Origin: Rhizoclosmatium globosum
Taxonomy: Eukaryota > Chytridiomycota > Chytridiomycetes > Chytridiales > Chytriomycetaceae
Assembly: GCA_002104985.1 (NCBI GenBank)
Contig: MCGO01000031.1
Span: 124,001-188,000, forward strand
Direction of reading: 5' to 3'
DNA: 64,000 nucleotides
Part shown: piece by piece, positions 10,587 to 20,969 of the stretch
Numbering within the stretch: the stretch's first letter is position 1
How the letters are laid out: every line of letters begins with the position of its first letter
Notes under the pieces: generated by a model
The model's database searches: none
Told to the model about the DNA's origin: nothing
Seen by the model: only the letters and a program-made list of their open reading frames with translations
Translations under genes and position numbers: made by a program

Positions 10587-11288
10587 CTATACCCCAGGAG
10601 AACCATCATATGACGAATCGTCCCCTTCCACTTCATCCACCAACGACTGAATCCCAAGATTTATCACCGGCACGTCTCTCGGCCGCATCGCAACAGGTCT
10701 CGGACCCGTAAACTCCTCAGCCGCAGGCGCAGGACCCAACGCAGCATATTCCCGCTCAAGCTGTACCACCTGCATTTCTAACTGATCAATTTGAAACTGC
10801 CTCAACGCTCGACTCTTTCGCTGTGCAATCCTGTTTTGTATTTTCCGCCGTGCTGCCGGTGGCAGATCTTTGAGAAGTGCTCGTTCCTCTGGATCGTCGT
10901 AAAAGTTGAGTTGTGGTTGTGGGGTAACTGGGGCTGCTGCGGCGGTACTTGAAGTGCCTGCTGGGGGTTCTTCTTCATCGGTGTTCAATAGATTTGATAG
11001 TGACATTGTTTTGTTTGCTGAAGAGGAAGAGGAGGACGAGTGGTCGCGGGACGGCGTGGGTCGATTGGCAAGCCTTCGTTGTTCAATCAGATCTGTGAGG
11101 CGGTCGACTTGCTCTTGTAGTAATGTTATCTTTTGCTTTTTGCGTTGCTGGTGTTGTCGTTGGGCTGTTCGGTTGCGGATCGACTTGTCATCGTCTTTTA
11201 GCCGTTGGGCTTTGGCAGAGCGGGATGAGGAGGAGGAGCCCTTTGGATTCGTTTCTGGGTGGTCTGGATCGTATTCTTGATCGCTCAT
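10587..11288 (-). CDS. Tandem double-bZIP protein F
   Basis: Single-exon gene, 233 residues, from the ATG at 11288; the frame extends upstream to 11369 without an ATG. Domain 1 (about residues 26-72) has IRNRTAQRQHQQRKKQK and a zipper with LLQEQVDRLTDLIEQ. Domain 2 (about 138-185) has KIQNRIAQRKSRALRQFQ and LEMQVVQLEREYAAL. Both keep Asn and the Leu register. The Arg at +8 is present in domain 2 and is Gln in domain 1. The linker is Ser-rich, then Asp/Glu/Pro rich. Unlike C and D, domain 2 looks fully competent for DNA binding. The upstream region carries a dense TGAAAC cluster. Confidence 0.8.
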   Translation of the reverse strand: MSDQEYDPDHPETNPKGSSSSSRSAKAQRLKDDDKSIRNRTAQRQHQQRKKQKITLLQEQVDRLTDLIEQRRLANRPTPSRDHSSSSSSSANKTMSLSNLLNTDEEEPPAGTSSTAAAAPVTPQPQLNFYDDPEERALLKDLPPAARRKIQNRIAQRKSRALRQFQIDQLEMQVVQLEREYAALGPAPAAEEFTGPRPVAMRPRDVPVINLGIQSLVDEVEGDDSSYDGSPGV

Positions 11289-11394
11289 TGAGGCTACAGT
11301 TCCGTTTGAGGGGGTGTTCAACGGCCTAGACTTGTTTACAGGGTCGAAAAAGCAAGGAGGTTCCCCCAAATCACCCCCAAACTTCTTATACGAA

Positions 11395-11612
11395 TTACTG
11401 GTTTCATCGTATTTGAAACAATTGAGTGTTTCATCGTAATTTTGCGTTTCAGCTATATGTAAGATCGTTTTTAGGAGTGATGAAACCTTTCATTGCATGT
11501 TTCAAGGGGTCGATTTGAGCTCGGGTGGATCATTCGTTGTTTCATTCATTGCTCGTTTCATAGATTTTTAATTGTGAGTTTCATTCATTGACTGTTTCAG
11601 ACTGACTGTGTC
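11395..11612. promoter_or_regulatory. Cluster of TGAAAC motifs upstream of bZIP F
   Basis: Within about 220 bp there are ten TGAAAC cores on the two strands, five of them the full TGAAACA. TGAAACA is the Ste12 pheromone-response element in yeasts and many fungi. The cluster starts about 110 bp upstream of F's start codon. A smaller cluster of the same heptamer lies at 10476-10520, upstream of bZIP E. Ste12 control is inference from motif identity. Confidence 0.5.
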
Positions 11613-11689
11613 CGTCAATTCTTGTTGGGTTCAATAGTCTTGACTCAAATTGTTAACTAATAAGAGTACCTCATCAAAAAACTTACAGA

Positions 11690-12235
11690 AGCCGCATCAA
11701 CTACATTTCTTCTTTCTCTTCTGCACGTTTTAAATAAACTCCGACGCCTTTTGTCGCATTACATAGATCTACTGCCTTTTCAGAATCTTTTCTCAGAACG
11801 ATGTCCTCGTTTCGGTAGCGCCGAATCCAGTTGTTAATAAATGCCAGCTAGAAAAAATCGAGAGGCATTGTTATTGCTGTGTCACGGTTTTGTTTATTAC
11901 ACAGCCCTTCGCTTTATGGGACGGAACATCAACCAACTCACGTGTTCAGTTTTCTTTCCTCCAAACGTCAAATTTGAATTCTTGATTCATCATTATCGTG
12001 AATCAACAACCAATCATCCTGGAACCAACCAAGTCACAATGACAAGGGCCCTTGTTGCTGTTAGAACAGTTTCTGAAATCGGAACTTGCGCAATCAGATT
12101 CGAGAATATAACCGTCTTTCCACTCCCAACCGGAAGTGAAACAGCCTACCGCTTGACGCCCTAGACGTTCCAGCGACGTGGATATGCCTTCAAACTGGTG
12201 ATCCTCAAAGGAACAGGGCCGAGTTGCTTATTGAC
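11690..12235 (-). pseudogene. Relic of an Irc3-like DEAD/DEAH-box helicase
   Basis: Reading the minus strand, about 12210-12030 encodes FEGISTSLERLGRQAV, then a 7-base frame break, then SLPVGSGKTVIFSNLIAQVP and TRALVIV. This is the Q-region, Walker A motif and motif Ia of mitochondrial Irc3-type helicases. The frame ends soon after. At 11840-11698 an AG-preceded frame (LAFINNWIRRYRNEDIVL to a TAG) looks like the old last exon. The ATPase core between them is missing. A plus-strand frame at 11841-12164 is a shadow of this. Confidence 0.5.
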
Positions 12236-12345
12236 TGTGTACAATGCACGCAAAAGTGACATGCAAAAAACGTGTTTATATTCCACCACTCAAAAAACAG
12301 AAGTGAAACACAGCTTTCCCCCTGTTATCCCTTACCCACTCAACA

Positions 12346-15300
12346 TCATCCATTAAACGCAAACACATCCTCCTGATTGTCTGAATCCACAACTTCGTCA
12401 TCATTAGAAACGGGCATCTGTCGCTTTTGACCTCGAGTTCTCGCAGAAGCTGGTTTGGAGGAACGACGTGAAAGATTCGACGAGTTTGCTGCAGCATACT
12501 TCTAAACAAAATAATTGGGGAATTCGCAAACGTATCGCAAAGAAGGTAAAGAAACGAGATCGAAATCGTGTTAAAACTCCCTACCTCAGCTCGAGTCGCA
12601 TGTTCGCTTCCACCAATCCCAACACTTCGCTTGATTCCAAGGGCTTCCAACGAGACGCCTCCCTTTACTTTTTCTTTTCCGCCAACGATATCCAAAGTAG
12701 TCTTTTTCGAGATTGCTTCAACAGGAGCAGGGCGGCTGGTCCGAAGCGGTGCTTTAATTCCAGCTTGAGGTTGGTTGGCAGCATGTATTCCTAGTTTGCT
12801 AACAGCGCCACTTGTTGGCTTCAAGATTGGTTTGGGTACTGAAGCCACGGATGGCTGTGACTGAATTAGAAACTCGATCGATACTAAAGCAAGAACAAAC
12901 TAGTTTCTGGCGTTTAGATTCTGGCGCTTCATTATGCTCATCTACAAAGTCAAACGTCTGTGTCGCTGGGAAATCTTCGAAAACTGTTGGGTGGGCTTTT
13001 TCAACCGGTGATTCATCCAAAATAACATGGCGGCGCTTGCTGTTGGACGACACAACTGGAGACGAACGAACTACATGACTTTCTCCTCCAGCGTTTCGCA
13101 ACTGGTGAGGTGAAGCATGCTGCTGCAAAGGTTGCGATGGCGGATTGATGCGGAATACATTGGGAGGCTCGTTATCAGAAATAGGATGTCCCTGGAATCG
13201 GGCTAACGGGCTGTTGTTGTGACTATGACGGGATACCGAGGACTGACAACCAAACAATTAGATCACTAAACGTTTTTTCTATTATGTATCAGCCTCACCG
13301 AAAGTTGTGCCTCCGAGTCAAACACGACATTATCCATAAACGTGACACTTCTTCCACCTGACGACTTTTGCGCAGAATGTTGGGAAAACTGGTTCTGTTT
13401 CTGACGCCGCTGTTCATCCAAAGTACTTTGAATACGAGTCTCGAAGATCCCTAGTTCTACGCGGAGATCTCGATTCTCGTTATTCAATCGCTCAACGTCG
13501 CCCGTCTTGCTGTCAAGAATTTTTCGAATCGAATTGAGTTCGTTTTGCAAGCTGTCCGTTTTCTCAGCGTTGGTGCGCACCGCATCTGTCTCAGACTCTA
13601 ACTTTGCTTCCAATTCATTGATGATCGCATTCAATTTAGACGAATCTGAATCGGAGGAACGCGTCAATGCGAGGAGCTTTGACTCGGCGGTTTTTTGATT
13701 GGACTCGAGCATTGTTTGAAGCTCATTGAGAGTCTAAGAGTAGTTTTAGCCATTTAAGCAACGAAATGCACCCGAACTTACAACTCGACATTCCGCCAAC
13801 TCAGACATGCTTTCCTGAAAACTTTCAACCTCCTTTTCTTTTAGTGCAATAATATCTTGAGCGCACCGCCTTTCTTCCTGGAACTTTTCCTCGAAGTCAA
13901 CAAGCTTCGTTTGGAGTTCAGTATACGACAGGTTTTTGGCCGCGACTTCTTCTCTCAGCTCAGCTTGTTCTGCTCGAACATTGGCCATGGTATCTTCAAC
14001 CTCCTGCTTTGAGCTCTTCGCGTTGTGTAGGTCCAGTTTGATTCTTTCGACCTATCACACGTACACATTAACATTAGTAGAGACATTGAATTTCCCACCT
14101 CCTTTTCTAATTTATCGACTATAGCATTCAAGTTCGCTACTTCTTCCTGCTTTTGGGCATCCGCTTGTTGTGTCGCAGCACTTCTGGTGTCCAGAAGCTC
14201 TTGAGAGCAGGTAGTCTGGAGGTTAAGCTGCTCCCGAAGCTCGCGAACTTGAGTCTCATGACGTTCAGCGTTAACAAGGTTACTAGTAAATAGGGATTAA
14301 AATAATGCCAACTAAGAAGAGGACAAACAACATACTCTTCTTCAGCTTGATTCGCACGTTTTGATTCCACTTCCAACGATTGATTCAGTCTTCGAATATC
14401 TTCAGTATACGCACAAATTTCAGTCTCCAGAACGGAAATCCTTTTTGCCGAATAATAATTAGGTCTCATCATGGAAAATTTGTCAAAGACCCACCTATCT
14501 TCCAAGGAAGCTTTCGTAACATCTTTCTCCCTCACAAGCTCTCCATATTTTTCCTTCATACCCTCAACAACCCCACACAGCGCCATGACTTCCAATCCAT
14601 TCCTCACTCGTTCTTCCTTCTCACTTCCGAGCTCATGACGAACGGCATCCAACAACCCCTGACACTCAGCCAACAACCTATCCTTCTCAACAACATCCAC
14701 TTTCAATCCATTCACAACGCCATTGTTCTTTTCAATCACAGAACTCAGCTCCAATTTTCCTTCACAAATCATTTGCTCCAGACCTTCTTTCTCAGAATCC
14801 CATCCACCCCTCGCACTCAAAAACTTTTCCTCCCACCGCCGTTCCAAAGCGACAATCGCATCTCGACTTTTACCGAGTTCCATTTCCGCGTTCAAGAGTT
14901 GATTTGAATACTCCTGCGTCAGCTTGAAAATTGCAGCTTCATGAGCATTTGCAGATGCTAAAACAGCAGATTCATGTGTGGTATTAAGTTTCTCAATTTC
15001 GATACGTGAAGCCTGAACATCTCTCTCAACGAACACAAGTGCAGTTGCGTGTTTAGATTCGAGACTCTGTAATGCATTCGCGTGTGAGGAATTCAAGTGC
15101 GAGAGTTGAGTTTCGTGGGTTTGTGTAAGGTGAGTGACGGTTGTTGAAAGACTTGCGGCTGTGGATTGCGCGGTCCCTGTGATTATTTTTACGTTCGTCA
15201 GTCATATGAAATAGAATGAATAAAAGGATACACACTCATTTCATCAAGAGCCTGTCGCAATTCAGTTTGTAAAGCGGATAATTCTTGTTTATGGATTGTG

Positions 15301-16241
15301 GAAGCTTCGTATAACTTTGCTTGGAGATCCGTAGTAATGACACGAGCGTCGGCAAGTTCTTGTGTTCGATAGGCCAGAGTTTGATGAGCATGTGATAACT
15401 CAGTCGTTGCTGTAGATAGCTGAGCAGTCTTCTCTGTGAAATTTGCTTGCAGGACATGAAGACTTGCCGTTGTGGATTCCAGCTTTGAATTGTTGAGTTC
15501 ATTTTCTATATGTAAGTTGAGTTGACTATATAATGGTTTTAAGAAGTGCAAATACCTGTTCGGAGCTTTACAATCTCGGTAGTTATTTTATCCGATTCTT
15601 TGACAATGTTGGATTCGCGCAATTCAGTCTCTTTCTTGTACCTCTGTTTCGTAACATTTTTAAAACTCATTAGTTTCTACTGCACAACGAACCTCCAGAT
15701 TCTTGACCACACCATCAAAGTGCGATATTCTAGTTGAAAAGTAAGTATATGTATCAACTCGTAAGAGAATATTCGCTGTACTCGCAGTTTCTGGAATTCT
15801 TTTACACTTCGCAAACGTCATTTGCTTTCCTCCTCCTTCTCTATGAAGCTAACTAGCTCTGCTCTCATGTTTCGCTGCCCCAGTTCGCTTCGCGAAAGGG
15901 TGTTCGCTGGCGCTCACAGTTCCAAAAGCTCGCCTCACCTCTGGTGAGTCCGCTCGCTTTTGTATTCGTCCTTTCTGCCATATTTCCGCTCAACCTCACT
16001 CATTCATGTCCTCACTCAAAGGTGTAACTCACTCTCTCCGAACAGCATCCAACTCCAACTTCAAAGACTCTTGCACAGCCGAAACGCGTTCAACAAGCTG
16101 CCGTTCCTCATTCAACTCCGCGGAGACTCTCACGACTTCATCACCCTTCTGGGACAGTTTCAACTCGAGAGACTCAATGAGGGCAAGATGATGTGATCTC
16201 TTTTGATTGAATTGTTGAGTGGCCAAGAGAACCAAGTTCAT
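12346..16241 (-). CDS. Long coiled-coil protein, unassigned
   Basis: About ten exons, roughly 1,050 residues. From the N-terminus almost to residue 850 the product is heptad-rich coiled coil (for example SLELKLSQKGDEVVRVSAEL, KEKEVESFQESMSELAE). The tail is basic and disordered, with RSVTF (a PP1-docking type motif), ILDESPVEKAHPTVFEDFP and VPKPILKPT. Visible splice pairs are short apart from a roughly 290-bp first intron at about 15740-16033. The pattern suits a chromosome-axis, spindle or centrosome structural protein, but I cannot name a family. It splits the bZIP array. Its start overlaps the stop of the upstream frame (16238-16951), so the two may be one gene. Confidence 0.6.
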
Positions 16242-16951
16242 GGGGCATTGTCATCGTCAAGCGCGGAAGTCGGTGGTGGTGGGTTCCGATGCGCGTGTGT
16301 GGTAGTTGTGAGAGCATGTGAGTGAGATTGAGTTGTGAGAGCCATTGAAGAAGGATCGAACGAGGAAGAAGTGGCCGACGAGTGTTCGGACATGGCATTG
16401 TCGACAGATTTCTGGCGTTTTCTCTGCACTTGCATTTGGTGTTGTTGTTGTTGTTGTTGGTGCTGATTTGGCGGAGCAGCAACGACGAGCGCCGACTGAG
16501 GTTGTTGCGACGACACGCGTTTGACCTGTTTCGCGATTTGCTGCGATTGAGACGATGTCGACGAGGGCGACGAGGCAGGCGACAGTTGCGATTGGGCCGC
16601 TGTCTGGCGCACCACCTTCTGACTCTGTTGTTGATTGGGAGGGTGCGAAGACAAAGGGGCGGGTCGCGTGGCTCGCTGTGGTGGTGGTTGCTGGGACGAC
16701 TGCGAACTCTGTTTTCGTGGGTGGGATGGTGGTTGTGGCTGTGGTTGTGGCTGTGGTTGTGGCTGTTGGCGCTGGCTTTGCGTGGTTGGGTTCGTGGTCG
16801 TGTTTGAAGAAGTGGTTGTTGGCGGAGGAACTGGTGCTTCAGACAGAGCCAGTGTCGCTGGTGCCGCTGTCCCTGTCGAAAAGAAGCCCCGTGATGGCGC
16901 TGCTCCAGCTCCGGCTCCACTGCTTCCGCTGTTGTTGGTGAAGAAGTTCAT
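16238..16951 (-). CDS. Low-complexity Ser/Gln/Pro-rich protein or 5' exon of the coiled-coil gene
   Basis: A 237-residue frame beginning MNFFTNNSGSSGAGAG. It has tracts of Gln-Pro (a 12-bp DNA repeat around 16732-16780), polyGln (around 16437-16460) and a basic patch QRKRQKS. Its TGA overlaps the ATG of the coiled-coil frame as ATGA. No good GT-AG pair that joins the two frames is evident, apart from a weak donor about 190 bp before the stop. Head-to-tail overlap of this kind is unusual in a nuclear genome, so a single gene with an unseen intron or a base error is likely. Confidence 0.4.
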   Translation of the reverse strand: MNFFTNNSGSSGAGAGAAPSRGFFSTGTAAPATLALSEAPVPPPTTTSSNTTTNPTTQSQRQQPQPQPQPQPQPPSHPRKQSSQSSQQPPPQRATRPAPLSSHPPNQQQSQKVVRQTAAQSQLSPASSPSSTSSQSQQIAKQVKRVSSQQPQSALVVAAPPNQHQQQQQQHQMQVQRKRQKSVDNAMSEHSSATSSSFDPSSMALTTQSHSHALTTTTHAHRNPPPPTSALDDDNAP

Positions 16952-17086
16952 TGACGTTGGAATCAACTTTTGTCTTGCTTTCGGACAACTCTACTGATTA
17001 CCCTTCATTCCTTGTCTCAAAAACATGCAATCTCTAAACAATTTATTGAATACGACTAATGCCAACATTGTGTCCCAGTAATTTCG

Positions 17087-17953
17087 TCAAGAATGTTCCT
17101 CAGCCATCATATCAATCGATGTCCGTCCTACTAACGAGGGAAAATAAGGTCGCATGTGCCCGTACATAATTCCTTGCGGAATATCGAATGGAGATTTTTG
17201 TTGAGGTACGGCTGTAACAGGACTTGGAGGAAGAGCAGTTGGTGTCGGTCCATAAACTGTGTATGGCAAAGGATGCCAGCCAGGGTAGTAGTTGTATGGC
17301 AAATACGCTTGACTGAAATTACTCTTTGTTGAAGAATCCTGGGTCTTGGAACGCAGATCTGTCTGAGATGCTGCCTTCAGCCTCCCATTCTCTTCCTCCA
17401 AGTCTCTGATCCTCTCTTCCAACTGCCTAATCCTTTCCTTGGCTTCCATGAACGCGCTCGTTTGTTGTTCGGTGCCGTAAGTTGTTGACAATACATTGTC
17501 ACACTTGGGTATAGCAAGGTCAGCAGCCACAGGTACAGGAGCACTCAACGAGGCAATCTGTGCCCTCAACTCTTCAATCCGTTTGTTTCGCCGTTGTCGA
17601 AAGGCCCTGTAGTTTTCAAAAAGGGAGGGGAGAAGGCGTTTTTAATCTCCTGACGTAAGGTTTTCATAACATAAACGTAAGAGGACTGTCACAGCATCGC
17701 CACGGTATTCCTGATGCAACCCCATGTAATCCAATACGCTAATAAGATATAATTACCTTTGTGCAAGTCGATTCTGTATCGTCCTTCGAAGCTTTGCTTC
17801 CCGCGCCTTGTCTTCTTTTGAAATCTCGTCAAATACTTCAACAGTTGCACAACCAAACGTGCTAGTAGCTTTTGATGTCGAATCTATGCTGCAGGAAGCC
17901 TGGTGTCCGTTCCTCTCCAAGAGCTGGTCGGTTGTGTGATGCTCAGAACTCAT
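17087..17953 (-). CDS. bZIP transcription factor G
   Basis: Two exons (17953-17757, 17606-17087), 238 residues. The basic region at about residues 55-80 reads IQNRLAQRAFRQRRNKRIEE, a canonical Yap/Pap1 pattern with Asn, Arg and Leu in register. The 150-bp intron splits the Arg codon of AQR (phase 2), as in H-K. A short zipper (LRAQIASL) is followed by about 40 residues including prolines, then a second coil, LEERIRDLEEENGRLK. The C-terminal half is Pro/Tyr rich. It is the most distant member of the G-K subgroup, and shares no C-terminal motif with H-J. Confidence 0.8.
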
Positions 17954-18330
17954 TTTTCATCGAGTGAATGAAACGAAATTTGCTCCGACTCAAGATTCTA
18001 TTATTACTAATAGATTAGAAATATTTGAGGGTCCTTTGTATGGAGAAAAAACACGAGGAACTTTGTTTACATTCGTAATGCTGAGTAAGTCACCGCAAAA
18101 TGATCCATCAAAGAGGCCAATACCACCCACTCTCCTCACCGACATTTCTATCACAAGATCTGTATCCAATTGCTATATCAAACAGAGACTCAGTCTATCG
18201 TCTGGTCCCCTTGATTAAGCTCGCACTTCTGTGGAGTCGGCATTTGATCCACTGTAAAAACACTGTCTCATGAGCTCGTTTATTGGAACACCGAAACCAA
18301 AGAAAGAAGCCCCGGAAACTCTCTCCGCTT
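17954..18330. other. Intergenic between bZIP G and H
   Basis: No gene. Contains the 15-bp box AATGCTGAGTAAGTC (18077-18091), also found at 20754-20768 and 22629-22643 in the 3' flanks of bZIP I and J. Confidence 0.4.
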
Positions 18331-19534
18331 TCAAGATAGCGCTGTTTGTACACCGTCATCCAACAAGAGTGCTTTGATGCTGAAAGCCCCGCCCTGACCA
18401 TTGACATTCGACACACCAGAGCCGTTCTGAGCATGCACATCATTGACACTCGTTCCGGGATTCCCAGAGTACGAAGATCCTTCCACGATATCATCTCCAA
18501 TGTCGTGCTTGATAATCATGATCTTCTCCCATGACTCACTGCTTGGATCCTTGCCATTTAAACGACCACCGTCATGCTCAATTCTGTCTACCCCTTCGTT
18601 CGATGGATTTTCACTGTCGGAAGACCCTGAATATGCAATGTGATGTTGATCAGAATATGTATTCATTAATATTCTATCCGTTGTGACTCGTTCAGCAGCG
18701 AGAGCAGTATGCACATTCGATGTTGGTATGTATTCTGGACGGTATTCAGCTTGGTTTCTATCTACTGTACCACAACCCCATTCATTCGAATCAGTTGGAT
18801 ACACGATGTTTGTTGCAGCAGAAAATGGAACATAATACGCGTGGGAAGTTTGAAGGTGTCCATGCATTCCAAATCGAGAGTCTGAACTTTGGGCAGGATG
18901 CTGCGAATACGGTGCTACGGGATAACTCAATGGACGATACGGCCCAACTCGTGAAAATGTTGGGTTTGGAGGAGGATAAGGATATCCCGTTGCGGCGTAA
19001 TGCGAATATCCTGCGTGAAGAACCTGATGTGGTGTCGCTTGATGCCCAACACCAGCATCCATACTATTTAAACTATGCCCAAGCTGTATCCCAACATCTC
19101 GGCTCGTACCAATTCGTCGCCCCTCTTTCAACCGTGCGTTCTCGGCTTCAAGCTCCATAACCCGCCTCTGCAGCTCCTGAATCCGTACACTCTCATTCCC
19201 TCGCGATTCTACATCCTTATTCCCAAGCATTGCAGCAACTCGTGCTTCAAGTTCTGCAATGCGATTGTCCTTCCGTTGGCGATATAACCTGGCGTCAATC
19301 CCCAAGTTAGGACAATCATGAAACTAACCGACAAGGATTCTTATGGAGTTACCTCTGTGCAATGCGATTTTGCAGTGTCCGACGCTCAATGGCGGCCCTT
19401 TTCCTGTCATGTTCTGTCTCAATGATTTTGTTTGGCTGATCATTGTCAGAAACGTGAAACACAGTCAGGTTAGGTCTGTCGTTGGCTAAGGCTTCAGGCT
19501 TCAACTTTATAACATCACTGGCTTCAGAATCCAT
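18331..19534 (-). CDS. bZIP transcription factor H
   Basis: Two exons (19534-19353, 19288-18331), 379 residues, from ATG at 19534 (the frame runs further upstream without ATG). The basic region at about 50-75 is LQNRIAQRLYRQRKDNRIAE, fully canonical. The 64-bp intron interrupts the AQR Arg codon. A short first zipper (LEARVAAML) is separated by about 15 residues from IQELQRRVMELEAENARLKE. The middle is Tyr/Pro rich with HAGYSHYAATGYPYPP, which matches J and, after a frameshift, I. The last residues GGAFSIKALLLDD are shared with I and J, as is an upstream KIMII motif. Probable nuclear regulator; target unknown. Confidence 0.85.
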
Positions 19535-20969
19535 CCCTTTGGATGATGGATGTTTTCGAGTTGGAGATATATGGGAATGTGACAATTTTGAACGCAGCTT
19601 CTGAGATTCAACTGTCAGTTAGGTGAAACTTTATTAATGATTGATAAGTTTTCACAGGTCGAGAATGGTAATGGACTTTCGCCGGCTGGGTTGAATTAGA
19701 ATTGATATATGGCCAACACAGAACCTAATTCTAAAATGTATTGGCACCGAAATCAAACTTAATCACTCTTGTCCAAAGCTTTTCAGTATTACATGCAACG
19801 GAATCTTTGGAATATGTTCATCAAAGAGGTTCGTAAGGAAGACATTGTATTTCATCGTATTGTCCCTGAGACATTTGGCTCAATTCCCGTACCGGTCCAG
19901 CTCAACTTGAAAAGAGTAAGAAGAAAGAAGGAAAAAGAGAGGGGATTTGGAATATGGATAATAAAAAGCGCGAAAAATAGAAACAATTAGCTCCTTCTGT
20001 AAACTGGAATGTTTGAGAGTGTGTTGGTGGTGTGTTGGTTGGATTCACTCCGTTCAGTGTGAGCTTGATGACTCCTTAACACAATACAAGCGTAAAATTC
20101 GAGAATATATATGTTTATTGCAATAGAACATGTCGTTTATTATGACTTTGTCAGCTGATGTTAGAACTTGAAAAAGTAGGATTAATCGAGAATCTGCCGC
20201 AAGAACGGTACAGTTTGCGAAGTAGCCACTGAAAAGATAAGGCGTGTGAGTAATTTTAAACTGGCTGAAATACTATTTGTAGTCGTATTCGGTGCAGTTC
20301 CAGAGTGGCGCGAGGGTCCTGAACAATGTAAGGAGAACCGTGAAGTTCAGGCCTATTCTGAGAATATGAGTGTGTTTGAATAAATAAATGTAGCATTTCC
20401 GTAGCTTTTGGTAGCTTTTGGAGCGATATCCATGACTACAGTCATTGGGATTGTGCTTGAGCCACAACTCAATGCCGTAACTTCAGTTCTTTCTCAAACC
20501 TTCTCAAAATTTAATAAGATGTTCGAAACGTATTTATTAAGCTATACACAAATTTCGAGAAGCGTCGGTGAAGTGGAGCGGTCACAGTTGCTGGGTGTTT
20601 TCTCATTGGTTGACCTAGTAACAAAATTGTGGAACAATCTGATTGGTCTACCTATTTTGGTCTGGTATGGTGATTGAGCCAGACATGTTTTCCAATATCG
20701 CCGTCGAATGAAAATAATACTCAATTGTATAATATCAATCCCCAATAATCTTTAATGCTGAGTAAGTCCCACAAATTCCACTCATTGCGCATCTAATGCT
20801 CGTTCTCAACAGCATCTAACGCAAAGACTGGCTGTACTGTGCACTTCGTATCATTCACTCACATCGCTTAAGGCCATCGATGTAATGTGGAGAACCTTCT
20901 GTTTATTATCTCATTATTAAAACTCGATTCAGGAACCATCGCCAGATCCAATAGAGGCGGTCTCTGTAT
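19535..20969. other. Long spacer between bZIP H and I
   Basis: Mostly without recognisable genes. A possible small spliced minus-strand gene at 20130-20720 is listed separately. Plus-strand frames at 19769-19990 and 20408-20677 have no recognised family. The 15-bp box occurs at 20754-20768. Confidence 0.35.
20130..20720 (-). other. Possible small multi-exon gene
   Basis: Plausible splice signals recur on the minus strand: ATG with MSGSITIPDQN near 20685 then GTAGAC, several AG sites, a donor after CTACAAATA near 20277 and a TTTTCAG acceptor near 20232. One path yields RTLAPLWNCTEYDYK joined to YGYFANCTVLAADSRLILLF. Other paths give different frames. I cannot choose among them, and no family is recognised. 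It could equally be non-coding spacer. Confidence 0.25.

Noticed and set aside
11841..12164. 107-codon plus-strand frame starting MPARKNREA
   Set aside because: It is antisense to the helicase relic, whose Walker A on the minus strand is clearly meaningful.
15840..15960. GC-rich inverted repeats (TTCGCTTCGCGAA, CTCACCTCTGGTGAG) in the first intron of the coiled-coil gene
   Set aside because: Short palindromes only; no flanking duplication or second copy to support a mobile hairpin.
16732..16780. 12-bp tandem repeat (GGTTGTGGCTGT)
   Set aside because: Encodes a Gln-Pro tract in a coding frame; not a satellite or CRISPR-like array.
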